Assembly: GCA_050010115.1 (NCBI GenBank)
Contig: JBEKLQ010000041.1
Coordinates: 1-44,612, forward strand
Reading direction: 5' to 3'
Source of the DNA: JAKACA01 sp050010115
GTDB taxonomy: Bacteria; Actinomycetota; Acidimicrobiia; Acidimicrobiales; Bog-793
Length of the DNA stretch: 44,612 nucleotides
Below are positions 24,493 through 32,296 of this stretch, in pieces; the stretch's first letter is position 1, and each line of letters opens with the position of its first letter. The notes below the pieces were generated by a model. The model was not told the DNA's origin, did not search any database, and worked only from the letters and a program-made list of their open reading frames with translations. The translations under genes and the position numbers were made by a program.

Positions 24493-25874
24493 TCCGGCAT
24501 CTTGGCGAGCGCCCACAGGCGTCTGCCCTTGGCCTTGGCCTCGTAGAGGGCGGCATCGGCACGACCGAGGATCGTGTCCACGGGCGTGCCGACGGGAAGC
24601 TCGAGAGCGATCCCGATGCTCGCCCCCACGTCGACGGTCTCCCCGTCCCCGACCGACAATGGGTGTGACAGTTGTTCGATGACGCGCTCCGCGATCATCA
24701 CCATCTGGTCGGCCGACGGCGACCCATTGCACAGCACGGCGAACTCGTCTCCGCCGAGGCGGGCCAGTTCGTCCGTGGGTCGCATGACCGACGCCAGTCG
24801 ACGGGCGGCGACCCGAAGAACGGCATCCCCGGCAAGATGACCGAGGCGGTCGTTGACCTCCTTGAAACCATCGAGGTCGATGTACAGGATCGCCGGCTGG
24901 CCGCCCGCTTCCGCGACTGACTCGAGCATCTGGAAGAAACTCTTCCGGTTCCCCAGACCCGTCAACGCGTCCCGGTTGGTGGCGTCGAACAGACCTTCGC
25001 CTTCCGAGCGGTGCGACATCGCCAGCGAAGCCAGCACTGCGGCGCGCTCGAGCGCCAACCGGGCGAATGGTGACAACCGCTCCTCTTCGCGCGCCCAGGC
25101 GACGAGGCAGGCGTCCGGCCGGCCCTCGAGCCCTGGGTGCACCGCGAAGCACGCGACCGAGTGGAAGCCCACTTCCCTCGCCTGCTCCCGCAGCACCGAC
25201 GACACGCGACTCATGTTGGAGTGCTCGACCGAGGTCGCACCCGCCCAGATGTCGTCCCACGGACCGGGCAACGGCGGACCGGGCAATGGCGGCCCCGGAG
25301 CGGCCTCACGGCTCGGCGAGCGCGTCACGCCTCGATCGTCGCGAGCCGGCATCAGGAAATAGCACTCACCCCCGAACGGCGGGAAGCGCAGGGCCTGTAC
25401 GAGCGCTTCGAATGTCTCGTCCAGCGAGACGTTCCTGACGATCGAGACGAGCACTTGATCGAAGCGGTCGTAGGCGCTCTCGGGCAGCAGGATCACTACG
25501 ACGCCGCCCGTCCCGGGATCGGGGGAGCGGTTCACCGCCCACACCTCGGTCAGGCGGCTCGAACCGTCCACGTCGACGTACGGCATCCGTACCGGTCCGA
25601 CCATCTCGCCTTCAGGCCGCCGGCAGGTGACCGCCACAAGCTCCTCGACAAGCTCCTGCTCAGCCCGCGTCGCCACGAAATCGGCCACCCGGGAGCCGAC
25701 GAGCTCTGCGTAGCTCCGATCGGTGAGACGATCGATCTGACCGGCGGCATAGCGGATCGTGCCTGCAGTGTCGAGCACGAGCAGAACTGCGGGAAGCGAA
25801 TCGAGCAAGCCCTGAAGGAAACCCGACGGTGGTGGCGGCGGGGGTGCCTCCGAGCGTACGTCCTTCCGTGCCAT
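24489..25874 (-). CDS. PAS-GGDEF diguanylate cyclase
   Basis: 461-aa soluble c-di-GMP synthase. A polyproline stretch near the start is followed by a PAS domain (about residues 20-125: LLDSLPAVLLVLDTAGTIRYAAG...). A GAF-like middle region (about 140-300) includes a repeated PGPPLPGPPLPGP linker. The C-terminal GGDEF domain (about 310-455) has DALTGLGNRKSFF, ILYIDLDGFKEVND and an intact ARLGGDEFAVL. RPTD stands exactly five residues before GGDEF, so the product-inhibition I-site is present. An upstream GTG at 25910 is the alternative start; neither has a clear ribosome site. It is coupled to a downstream lipoprotein by a GTGA overlap. Confidence 0.88.
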   Translation of the reverse strand: MARKDVRSEAPPPPPPSGFLQGLLDSLPAVLLVLDTAGTIRYAAGQIDRLTDRSYAELVGSRVADFVATRAEQELVEELVAVTCRRPEGEMVGPVRMPYVDVDGSSRLTEVWAVNRSPDPGTGGVVVILLPESAYDRFDQVLVSIVRNVSLDETFEALVQALRFPPFGGECYFLMPARDDRGVTRSPSREAAPGPPLPGPPLPGPWDDIWAGATSVEHSNMSRVSSVLREQAREVGFHSVACFAVHPGLEGRPDACLVAWAREEERLSPFARLALERAAVLASLAMSHRSEGEGLFDATNRDALTGLGNRKSFFQMLESVAEAGGQPAILYIDLDGFKEVNDRLGHLAGDAVLRVAARRLASVMRPTDELARLGGDEFAVLCNGSPSADQMVMIAERVIEQLSHPLSVGDGETVDVGASIGIALELPVGTPVDTILGRADAALYEAKAKGRRLWALAKMPE

Positions 25875-25965
25875 CGGGGCAGCGTACCGTTTGAAGGAGG
25901 CTGGTGGCACCGGCGAGGAAGGGGATTGGTTTCTTGCGCAACTATCAGCCGGGTAGACTTCGGCT

Positions 25966-26487
25966 GTGGCCGAACCTCATCCGAAACCACGGGCGCCCGA
26001 GACCCACAGGGTCCGCCCGAAGACGGGAAGCGGCGGCGATCCGCTGATACTCGCCGGTCTCGTCTTCGAGACGGCCGCCAACCTCAGGCGAGCCGTCGTG
26101 CCCCGAGTGGAGCACGACCACGACCTGCCACAGCAGAGTCTGGAGGTGCTGGTTCGCCTCGTGAGGACCCAGGCCGGCCGCCTTCGCATGAGTGATCTGG
26201 CTGCCCAAAGCGCCCTCACGCCGAGCGGGCTCACCCGGGCGATCGACCGCTTGTGCGACGCCGGCCTCGTCGATCGCCAAGTGTGCGCCGAGGATCGCCG
26301 GGGAGCCTTTGCATCGCTGACCGCGACCGGGCTGGCCCGGATCGAGGCGGCGATGGTGTGCCACCGCCTGGCGCTCGCAGAGCTGCTCGACGGAGCGCTC
26401 GAACCGTCCGAGCAGGAGCAGCTCGCCTTGCTGCTCCGGCGCGTGCGCGACCGCCTGAACCCGACCGCCTCCGCCGGGCCGGACTGA
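25966..26487 (+). CDS. MarR family transcriptional regulator
   Basis: 173-aa winged-helix regulator. The HTH core reads LRMSDLAAQSALTPSGLTRAIDRLCDAGLVDRQ with the wing CAEDRRGAFASLTATGLARIE, and flanking helices would form the dimer interface. The N-terminal 25 residues are basic and proline-rich, and a later start is possible. The GTG at 25966 is divergent from the diguanylate cyclase gene, about 90 bp from its ATG, so it may control that gene. It lies 60 bp ahead of aconitase on the same strand and may be cotranscribed with it. The ligand is unknown. Confidence 0.85.
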   Translation: MAEPHPKPRAPETHRVRPKTGSGGDPLILAGLVFETAANLRRAVVPRVEHDHDLPQQSLEVLVRLVRTQAGRLRMSDLAAQSALTPSGLTRAIDRLCDAGLVDRQVCAEDRRGAFASLTATGLARIEAAMVCHRLALAELLDGALEPSEQEQLALLLRRVRDRLNPTASAGPD

Positions 26488-26547
26488 CGACATCGCGGAG
26501 GCCGCCGCTACTGTCCGGCTGCCGTCGAGACGGTAGCGTCGAAGTCG

Positions 26548-29304
26548 ATGAACGACACGTCGGCGACACTGAACAGCTTCTCTTCTAAAGCGACTCTCGA
26601 GGCCGGAGGGGAGGCCTACGCGATCCACCGCCTCGATTCGCTGTCGGGGCTCTGCGACCTCTCCAAAGTGCCATACTCAGTGAAGCTGCTGCTGGAGAAC
26701 CTCCTGCGCAACGAAGACGGGCGGCAGGTGAGCGCAGCCGACATCGAGTCCCTCGCCATGAACGCCGCCGCCGGCGTGGCCGCCCAACGAGAGATTGCCT
26801 TCTCGCCGGCGCGCATCTTGTTGCAGGACTTCACCGGTGTCCCGTGCGTCGTGGACCTCGCTGCGATGCGGGACGCTGTCGAGCAACTCGGGGGCAAGCC
26901 CGATCGGGTCAACCCGCACGTGCCCGTCGACCTCGTCATCGACCACTCCGTCGTCGCCGACGTCTACTCACGCCCAGACGCGCTCGCCGTGAACACCCGC
27001 ATCGAGTACGAGCGGAACGCCGAGCGGTACCGCTTCTTGCGCTGGGGACAGCAGGCCTTCTCGAACTTCCGCGTCGTGCCACCCGGCACCGGCATCTGCC
27101 ACCAGGTGAATCTCGAGTACCTGAGCCGGGTCGTGTTCACCGACCCGAACGGTAACGCTTACCCCGATAGCGTCGTCGGCACCGACTCGCACACGCCGAT
27201 GGTCAACGGGCTCGGCATCCTCGCCTGGGGCGCCGGGGGCATCGAGGCGGAGGCAGCGATGCTCGGCCAGCCGATCTCCATGCTCGTTCCCCCCGTCGTC
27301 GGCTTACGTCTGTCAGGCTCACTGCCGGAAGGCACCACGGCTACCGATCTCGTCCTCACGATCGCCGCGTTGCTCCGGCGTCACGGGGTCGTGGGCAAGT
27401 TCGTCGAATGCTACGGCCCCGGCGTCGCTAGCGTCCCGCTAGAGAACCGGGCGACCATCGGCAACATGTCGCCGGAGTACGGCTCGACCGTGACGATCTT
27501 CCCCATCGACGCCGAGACGCTCCGCTACCTCAGGCTGACCGGTCGGCCCGACGAGCTGTTGCAGCTCGTCGAGACCTACGCCAAGGAACAAGGGCTGTGG
27601 CACGACCCGGACGGCCGCCCTGCCTACTCCGAGCACGTGGAGCTGGACCTCGGCTCGGTCGAGCCCAGCCTCGCCGGCCCGTCACGGCCTCAGGACCAGG
27701 TGCGGCTGTCGGAGGCAAAGGCGCGCTTTTCCGAGGCACTCCCCCGATCGCTGCCCGAGCACGACCAGGCGGGCGCGGCACCGGAGGCCGGCGGCCCGTC
27801 CGGCACCGCAAGCTCCGAGCGGCCGTCGCGACCGGTGGCCGTACGCCTCGCCGACGGCCGGGAGTTCACGCTCGACCACGGCCACGTCGTCATCGCTGCC
27901 ATCACGTCGTGCACGAACACATCCAACCCGCAGGTGATGATCGGCGCCGGCCTTTTGGCGAAGAACGCGGTGGCGCGCGGGTTGCGGTCCAAGCCGTGGG
28001 TGAAGACCACGCTCGCGCCTGGTTCGCGGGTGGCAATGGACTACTTCGACCGCGCCGGGTTGACCGAGCCGTTGGAGCAGCTGGGCTTCGGGCTGGTGGG
28101 TTTTGGTTGCACTACCTGCATCGGCAATTCGGGCCCCCTGCTGCCGGAGATCTCCGAAGCGATCAACGCGAACACCTTGGCTTGTGTGTCGGTCCTGAGC
28201 GGGAACCGGAACTTCGAGGGTCGCATCCACCCTGACGTCCGGATGAACTACCTCGCTTCACCCCCGCTCGTCGTCGCCTACGCCCTGGCCGGCACGATGG
28301 ACATCGACCTTCAGACCGAGCCCCTCGGCACGGGGACCGACGGCGAGCCGGTCTTCTTGCGGGACGTCTGGCCGAGCCTTCGCGACGTCACGGAGGTGGC
28401 TACCGCCTCGGTGGGCGCCGACCTGTTCCGCCGCGACTACGCCGAGGTGTTCTCCGGCGACGACACCTGGCAGAGCCTCGACGTGCCGACCGGCGACCGC
28501 TACTCCTGGGACGACATCTCGACCTACGTCCGCAGGCCGCCGTACTTCGACACGATGGGGTCCGAGCCCGAGCCGCTGATCGACGTCCGCGGCGCCCGGG
28601 TGCTCGCGATCCTCGGCGACAGCGTGACGACCGACCACATCTCGCCCGCCGGCTCGATCAAGACGGCGAGCCCCGCGGGTCAGTGGCTTGTGGAGCACGG
28701 TGTCGCTCCAGCCGACTTCAACTCCTATGGCGCGCGGCGCGGCAACCACGAGGTGATGATCCGCGGGACGTTCGCGAACACGCGGATCCGCAACCGGGTC
28801 GCTCCCGGCACCGAAGGTGGGGTATCGCTGCACCTGCCCGGCGGCGAGGAGCTGCCCATCTACGACGCGGCAGCCCGGTACGAGAGCGAGGGTGTGCCGC
28901 TCGTCGTGCTCGCCGGGACCGAGTACGGGTCTGGGTCCTCTCGTGACTGGGCGGCGAAGGGCCCGATGCTGCTCGGCGTGCTCGCGGTCATCGCCCAGTC
29001 GTTCGAGCGCATCCACCGCTCCAATTTGATCGGCATGGGCGTCCTGCCACTGCAGTTCTCCGCAGGCGACAGCGTCGAGCTGCTCGGCCTGTCGGGCCAC
29101 GAGATCATCGACATCGCAGGGGTCGAGGGCCTCGGCAGTGCCGAGCTCGTCGGGCGCGATCTGCAGGTGACGGCGACGCCGGATGACGGCTCGGCGCCGA
29201 AGCGTTTCACCGTGAAGCTCCGGATCGACACGCCGAGCGAGGCCGACTACTTCAGCAACGGCGGGATCATGCAGTTCGTCGCCCGCCAGCTCGCACAGGC
29301 CTGA
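26548..29304 (+). CDS. acnA: Aconitate hydratase A
   Basis: 918-aa aconitase interconverting citrate and isocitrate in the TCA cycle. The three [4Fe-4S] cysteines are present in ITSCTNTSNP and FGCTTCIGNSGP. Active-site blocks include VGTDSHTPMVNGLG, GPGVASVPLENRATIGNMSPEYG and, in the swivel domain, GDSVTTDHISPAG, SYGARRGNHEVMIRGTFAN and EYGSGSSRDWAAKG. The length fits the IRP/AcnA type. A proline/alanine-rich linker between YSEHVELDLGSVEPSLAGP and PVAVRLADGREF is somewhat longer than usual. Iron-dependent moonlighting as an RNA binder is known for the family but cannot be judged here. A MarR gene precedes it. Confidence 0.95.
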   Translation: MNDTSATLNSFSSKATLEAGGEAYAIHRLDSLSGLCDLSKVPYSVKLLLENLLRNEDGRQVSAADIESLAMNAAAGVAAQREIAFSPARILLQDFTGVPCVVDLAAMRDAVEQLGGKPDRVNPHVPVDLVIDHSVVADVYSRPDALAVNTRIEYERNAERYRFLRWGQQAFSNFRVVPPGTGICHQVNLEYLSRVVFTDPNGNAYPDSVVGTDSHTPMVNGLGILAWGAGGIEAEAAMLGQPISMLVPPVVGLRLSGSLPEGTTATDLVLTIAALLRRHGVVGKFVECYGPGVASVPLENRATIGNMSPEYGSTVTIFPIDAETLRYLRLTGRPDELLQLVETYAKEQGLWHDPDGRPAYSEHVELDLGSVEPSLAGPSRPQDQVRLSEAKARFSEALPRSLPEHDQAGAAPEAGGPSGTASSERPSRPVAVRLADGREFTLDHGHVVIAAITSCTNTSNPQVMIGAGLLAKNAVARGLRSKPWVKTTLAPGSRVAMDYFDRAGLTEPLEQLGFGLVGFGCTTCIGNSGPLLPEISEAINANTLACVSVLSGNRNFEGRIHPDVRMNYLASPPLVVAYALAGTMDIDLQTEPLGTGTDGEPVFLRDVWPSLRDVTEVATASVGADLFRRDYAEVFSGDDTWQSLDVPTGDRYSWDDISTYVRRPPYFDTMGSEPEPLIDVRGARVLAILGDSVTTDHISPAGSIKTASPAGQWLVEHGVAPADFNSYGARRGNHEVMIRGTFANTRIRNRVAPGTEGGVSLHLPGGEELPIYDAAARYESEGVPLVVLAGTEYGSGSSRDWAAKGPMLLGVLAVIAQSFERIHRSNLIGMGVLPLQFSAGDSVELLGLSGHEIIDIAGVEGLGSAELVGRDLQVTATPDDGSAPKRFTVKLRIDTPSEADYFSNGGIMQFVARQLAQA

Positions 29305-29356
29305 GCCCAGGCCGGCTTGGCCCTCCGGGTCCAGTCGGTTCCGTCCCACCGCCGGG

Positions 29357-29422
29357 CCGCGCCTGAGGCCAGCGCCTCCGCGCCGCGCCTGAGGCCAGCG
29401 CCCCCGCGCCGCGCCTGAGTCC
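29357..29422. repeat. 26-bp tandem repeat, about 2.5 copies
   Basis: Units at 29357-29382 and 29383-29408 differ at one base. A partial third copy runs to about 29419 and then diverges. The repeat lies between the convergent ends of acnA and the amidase gene and is extremely GC-rich. It may interfere with or serve termination. Confidence 0.75.
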
Positions 29423-29441
29423 CGGCGCGGCCTACGCCCCC

Positions 29442-30998
29442 TCACGAAGGCACTGAACCGACCGACTCCCGGAACGTCGCCACGGGCGAGAAACCGATCT
29501 GGCGCTCCAGAGCAAAGGCGATGTTCAACAGCGTCGCCTCCGTCCATGCGCGACCCCAGATCGTAAGGCCCACGGGGAGACCCTGGAACTCGCCAACCGG
29601 CAGCGAGATCGACGGGTACCCGGCAATGGCAGCCTGGTCCCAAGCCGCGCCGGCGTGATGGTCGCCGTCGACGTAGTCGATGAGCCAGGCAGGCACCATG
29701 GTCGGAGCGACGAGAGCGTCGAGAGCCTCCCGGCGGCAGACCGCATCGATGCCATCGTCGCGGGACCTTCGGTGGTTGGCTGCCAGCGCCTCCAGATAGG
29801 CAGGCTCGTCAAGACCGCCGCTTTCCGCGGAACGAAGCAGCACGTCTTGGGGGAACACGCTCAACAACTCCTCGCCTGTCGCCTCGTTGAACGCGACCAC
29901 GTCCTCGAGACTGCGTGGCAAGCCGGCAGCATCTGTGGCCGTCGACCAGCGCCTGGCCAGGTACGCAGCGAGCCCGGCTTTGAACTCGGTGCACAGGACG
30001 ATCATCTCGTCGACGTGCGACACCATCCCGATCCCGGTGACAGGATCGACCAGCTCGGCGCCGGCCTCGGCGAACGCCCCCAGCATCGCCTCGACGGCAC
30101 GATCCATGCCGGAGTGATAGCCGAAGTAGCGCTCATCTCGCGCCACACCGATGCGGAAACCGCGCAAGTCGCCGTCAAGGGCCGCCAGGTAACCGCCGGG
30201 TGCGTGTGGCCGCGCCGCCATGGCGGGATCGGCCGGATCGGCCGGGGCGGCGGTGAGGGCATCGAGCAGCAAGGCAGCGTCAGCGACCGATCGCGCCATG
30301 GGGCCGGCGGTGTCCTGGCTGGAGGAGATCGGGACGATCCCGGTACGGCTGACCAGACCGACGGTCGGCTTCAGCCCCACGATCCCGCACGCTGCCGACG
30401 GGCAGAGGATCGACCCGTCGGTCTCGGTGCCGATCGCGATGGGCGCGAGGCCAGCCACCACTCCTGCAGCTGATCCCGAGCTGGAGCCGCCGGGGGTGCG
30501 GTCGAGAGCGAAGGGGTTTCTCGTCTGGCCGCCTGCCGCGCTCCAGCCGCTCGATGACGGTCGGCCCCGGAAGTTCGCCCACTCCGACAGGTTCGTTTTC
30601 CCGAGGATGATGGCGCCCGCCTCGCGCAGCTGTGCCACGAGCCGAGCGTCCACGGCCGGCGGCGGGCCCGAGAGCGCGAGTGAGCCAGCCGTGGTGCCGA
30701 GCGTCCCGGCCGTATCGATGTTGTCCTTGATCAATATGGGGATCCCGTGCAACGGCCCCCGTGTGTGACCGGCACGGCGCTCGGTATCGAGCACAGCGGC
30801 TTCGTCGAGGGCACGGTCGTTGACGCTCAGCACGGCGCGCAGCCTCGGACCGCCGCGGTCGATCGCCTCGATCCGCCCGAGCAGGGCCGCCGTCACCTCA
30901 GCCGAGGTCGTAGTGCCCGCGTCCATCAGGGCTCGCAGACCAGCCGCACTCTGACGGGCGATCTCGGATCCCACCAGGTGCGGTTCGCGAGGGTTCAT
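29442..30998 (-). CDS. Amidase (amidase-signature family)
   Basis: 518-aa amide hydrolase. The Ser-cisSer-Lys triad is visible: Lys91 in GIPILIKDNIDT, the cis-serine in TPGGSSSGSAAGVVAG (about 173-174), and nucleophile Ser197 in GTETDGSILCP. No GatB or GatC gene is near and the C-terminal half (AWDQAAIAGYPSISLPVGEFQGLPVGLTIWG) resembles free-standing amidases rather than GatA, so a role in tRNA amidation is unlikely. The ATG at 30998 has a GGAGAG ribosome site; a longer frame to 31181 would overlap the divergent DUF3263 gene. The natural amide substrate is unknown. Confidence 0.88.
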   Translation of the reverse strand: MNPREPHLVGSEIARQSAAGLRALMDAGTTTSAEVTAALLGRIEAIDRGGPRLRAVLSVNDRALDEAAVLDTERRAGHTRGPLHGIPILIKDNIDTAGTLGTTAGSLALSGPPPAVDARLVAQLREAGAIILGKTNLSEWANFRGRPSSSGWSAAGGQTRNPFALDRTPGGSSSGSAAGVVAGLAPIAIGTETDGSILCPSAACGIVGLKPTVGLVSRTGIVPISSSQDTAGPMARSVADAALLLDALTAAPADPADPAMAARPHAPGGYLAALDGDLRGFRIGVARDERYFGYHSGMDRAVEAMLGAFAEAGAELVDPVTGIGMVSHVDEMIVLCTEFKAGLAAYLARRWSTATDAAGLPRSLEDVVAFNEATGEELLSVFPQDVLLRSAESGGLDEPAYLEALAANHRRSRDDGIDAVCRREALDALVAPTMVPAWLIDYVDGDHHAGAAWDQAAIAGYPSISLPVGEFQGLPVGLTIWGRAWTEATLLNIAFALERQIGFSPVATFRESVGSVPS

Positions 30999-31098
30999 GG
31001 TGCTCTCCAGCGTCGCGCGCCTGGACGTTACGTGCAGGAGGCCTGGCCGACACGTGAATGCTTGCTTTGGGAACCCAACCTTGGCATCCTCGAGATGG

Positions 31099-31365
31099 AT
31101 GGCACTCACCACGCGAGAGCGGGCGATTCTCGATCTCGAACGCGAGTGGTGGCGGACGGCGCCGACGAAGCAGTCGGCCATCCGTGATCGTCTCGGCTGT
31201 TCACCCGCCGCTTACTACGCCGTGTTGCGGCGACTCGCCGACTCCAAGGACGCATTCGGGTACGACCCGCTCGTCGTGCAGCGACTCCGTCGGCGCCTCG
31301 CCCGGGATCGGCGGGCGCGGGTGACAGGCGACACGCTCGGGCCGGTCCGGCACAACCCGAGGTGA
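31099..31365 (+). CDS. DUF3263 family protein
   Basis: 88-aa actinobacterial small protein. The core MALTTRERAILDLEREWWR, then TKQSAIRDRLGCSPAAYYAVLRRLAD and YDPLVVQRLRRRLARDRRAR, matches the DUF3263 pattern. The central segment looks like a helix-turn-helix, so DNA binding or regulation is plausible but unproven. The ATG at 31099 gives the family N-terminus; the ribosome site is weak. It is divergent from the amidase gene with a 100-bp gap and is followed closely by a 15-bp tandem repeat and otsB. Confidence 0.8.
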   Translation: MALTTRERAILDLEREWWRTAPTKQSAIRDRLGCSPAAYYAVLRRLADSKDAFGYDPLVVQRLRRRLARDRRARVTGDTLGPVRHNPR

Positions 31366-31375
31366 CGTCGAGCCC

Positions 31376-31435
31376 GGTTGGGGGTTTGCCGGTTGGGGGT
31401 TTGCCGGTTGGGGGTTTGCCGGTTGGGGGTTTGCC
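31376..31435. repeat. Four perfect tandem copies of a 15-bp unit
   Basis: GGTTGGGGGTTTGCC occurs four times without a mismatch at 31376-31390, 31391-31405, 31406-31420 and 31421-31435. It lies between the DUF3263 stop and the otsB start, so it would be in the otsB leader. A G-rich array like this could form G-quadruplexes on the plus strand and is liable to change copy number. Confidence 0.9.
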
Positions 31436-31462
31436 GCCGGCGACGCGGTCCGGGGCGGGCAC

Positions 31463-32296
31463 GTGAACGCCGGCGACGCGGTCGATTGGCTTGCCGAAGC
31501 CCCGGCAACGACGGCGATCCTCACCGACTTCGACGGCACCCTCTCGGCGGTCGTCACCCGTGCGGAGGATGCACGACCGCTCGCAGGCGTGCCCGATCTC
31601 CTGAAGCGCCTCGCTGCTCAGCTGGGCTTCGTCGGCGTCGTATCGGGCCGCCAGGTGGCTTGGCTCGTGGAGCAGCTCGCCCTGTCGGGCCAGGTCGAGA
31701 CGGCAGGGCCGGCGGGTCACGGCATCGTGCACGCCGCCGGGCTCCACGGCCTGGAGCGCTCGACTGGCGACTCGCCGCACCTCGCTGACGGCGTCGCGAC
31801 ATGGCTGCCGGTCATCGAACACGCTCGGGACGAGGCCCGCGCCGAAGCGCCCGACGGCGTCGACGTCGAGGACAAGGGCTACGGCGTGACCCTGCATTGG
31901 CGCAAGATCGCCGACCGCGAGGGCATCGCCGATGCGGTGTCCCGCCTCGCCGAGCGGCTGGCGGACTCCACCGGCTTGCGGGTGCGGCCCGGCAAGGCCA
32001 GCGTGGAGCTCGTCCCACCGGTCGGCATCGACAAGGGAAGCGTTGTGCGTGAGTGGGTGGCGTCGCGTGGGTTGAAGCGGGTGGGTTTCTTGGGGGACGA
32101 CGTGAGCGACTTGGCGGCGTTCGTGGCCATCGACAAGCTCTGCGCCGGCCCGGAGGCGGCGATCGCCGGGCTGAAGGTCGCCGTCGCCGGCGCCGAGGTG
32201 CCAGCAGAGCTCATCGATCGGGCCGACGTGGTACTCGCCGGGCCCCCTGAGGCCGTGGCGATGCTGAGGGCGCTCGCCGACCGCTTGGGCGGCTAG
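31463..32296 (+). CDS. otsB: Trehalose-6-phosphate phosphatase
   Basis: 277-aa HAD-superfamily phosphatase releasing trehalose from trehalose 6-phosphate. HAD motif I reads ILTDFDGTLS (Asp22 and Asp24), motif II lies near GVVSGR, the basic region in RVRPGKASVELVPP, and motif IV in VGFLGDDVSDLAAF. The GTG at 31463 has no strong ribosome site. It is transcribed toward otsA: the two stop codons share the palindrome CTAG at 32293-32296, so the genes overlap tail to tail by four bases. The trehalose pathway is thus complete here but split over two strands. Confidence 0.9.
   Translation: MNAGDAVDWLAEAPATTAILTDFDGTLSAVVTRAEDARPLAGVPDLLKRLAAQLGFVGVVSGRQVAWLVEQLALSGQVETAGPAGHGIVHAAGLHGLERSTGDSPHLADGVATWLPVIEHARDEARAEAPDGVDVEDKGYGVTLHWRKIADREGIADAVSRLAERLADSTGLRVRPGKASVELVPPVGIDKGSVVREWVASRGLKRVGFLGDDVSDLAAFVAIDKLCAGPEAAIAGLKVAVAGAEVPAELIDRADVVLAGPPEAVAMLRALADRLGG

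Noticed and set aside
23773..25260. One long minus-strand frame joining the lipoprotein to upstream sequence
   Set aside because: The upstream half is a shadow of the diguanylate cyclase; the lipoprotein starts at GTG 24492 with its own signal peptide.
28258..29643. Long minus-strand frame antisense to aconitase
   Set aside because: High-GC shadow crossing from acnA into the amidase gene; no recognisable domain.
31376..31435. CRISPR array
   Set aside because: The repeats are directly adjacent 15-mers with no spacers, and no cas genes are present.
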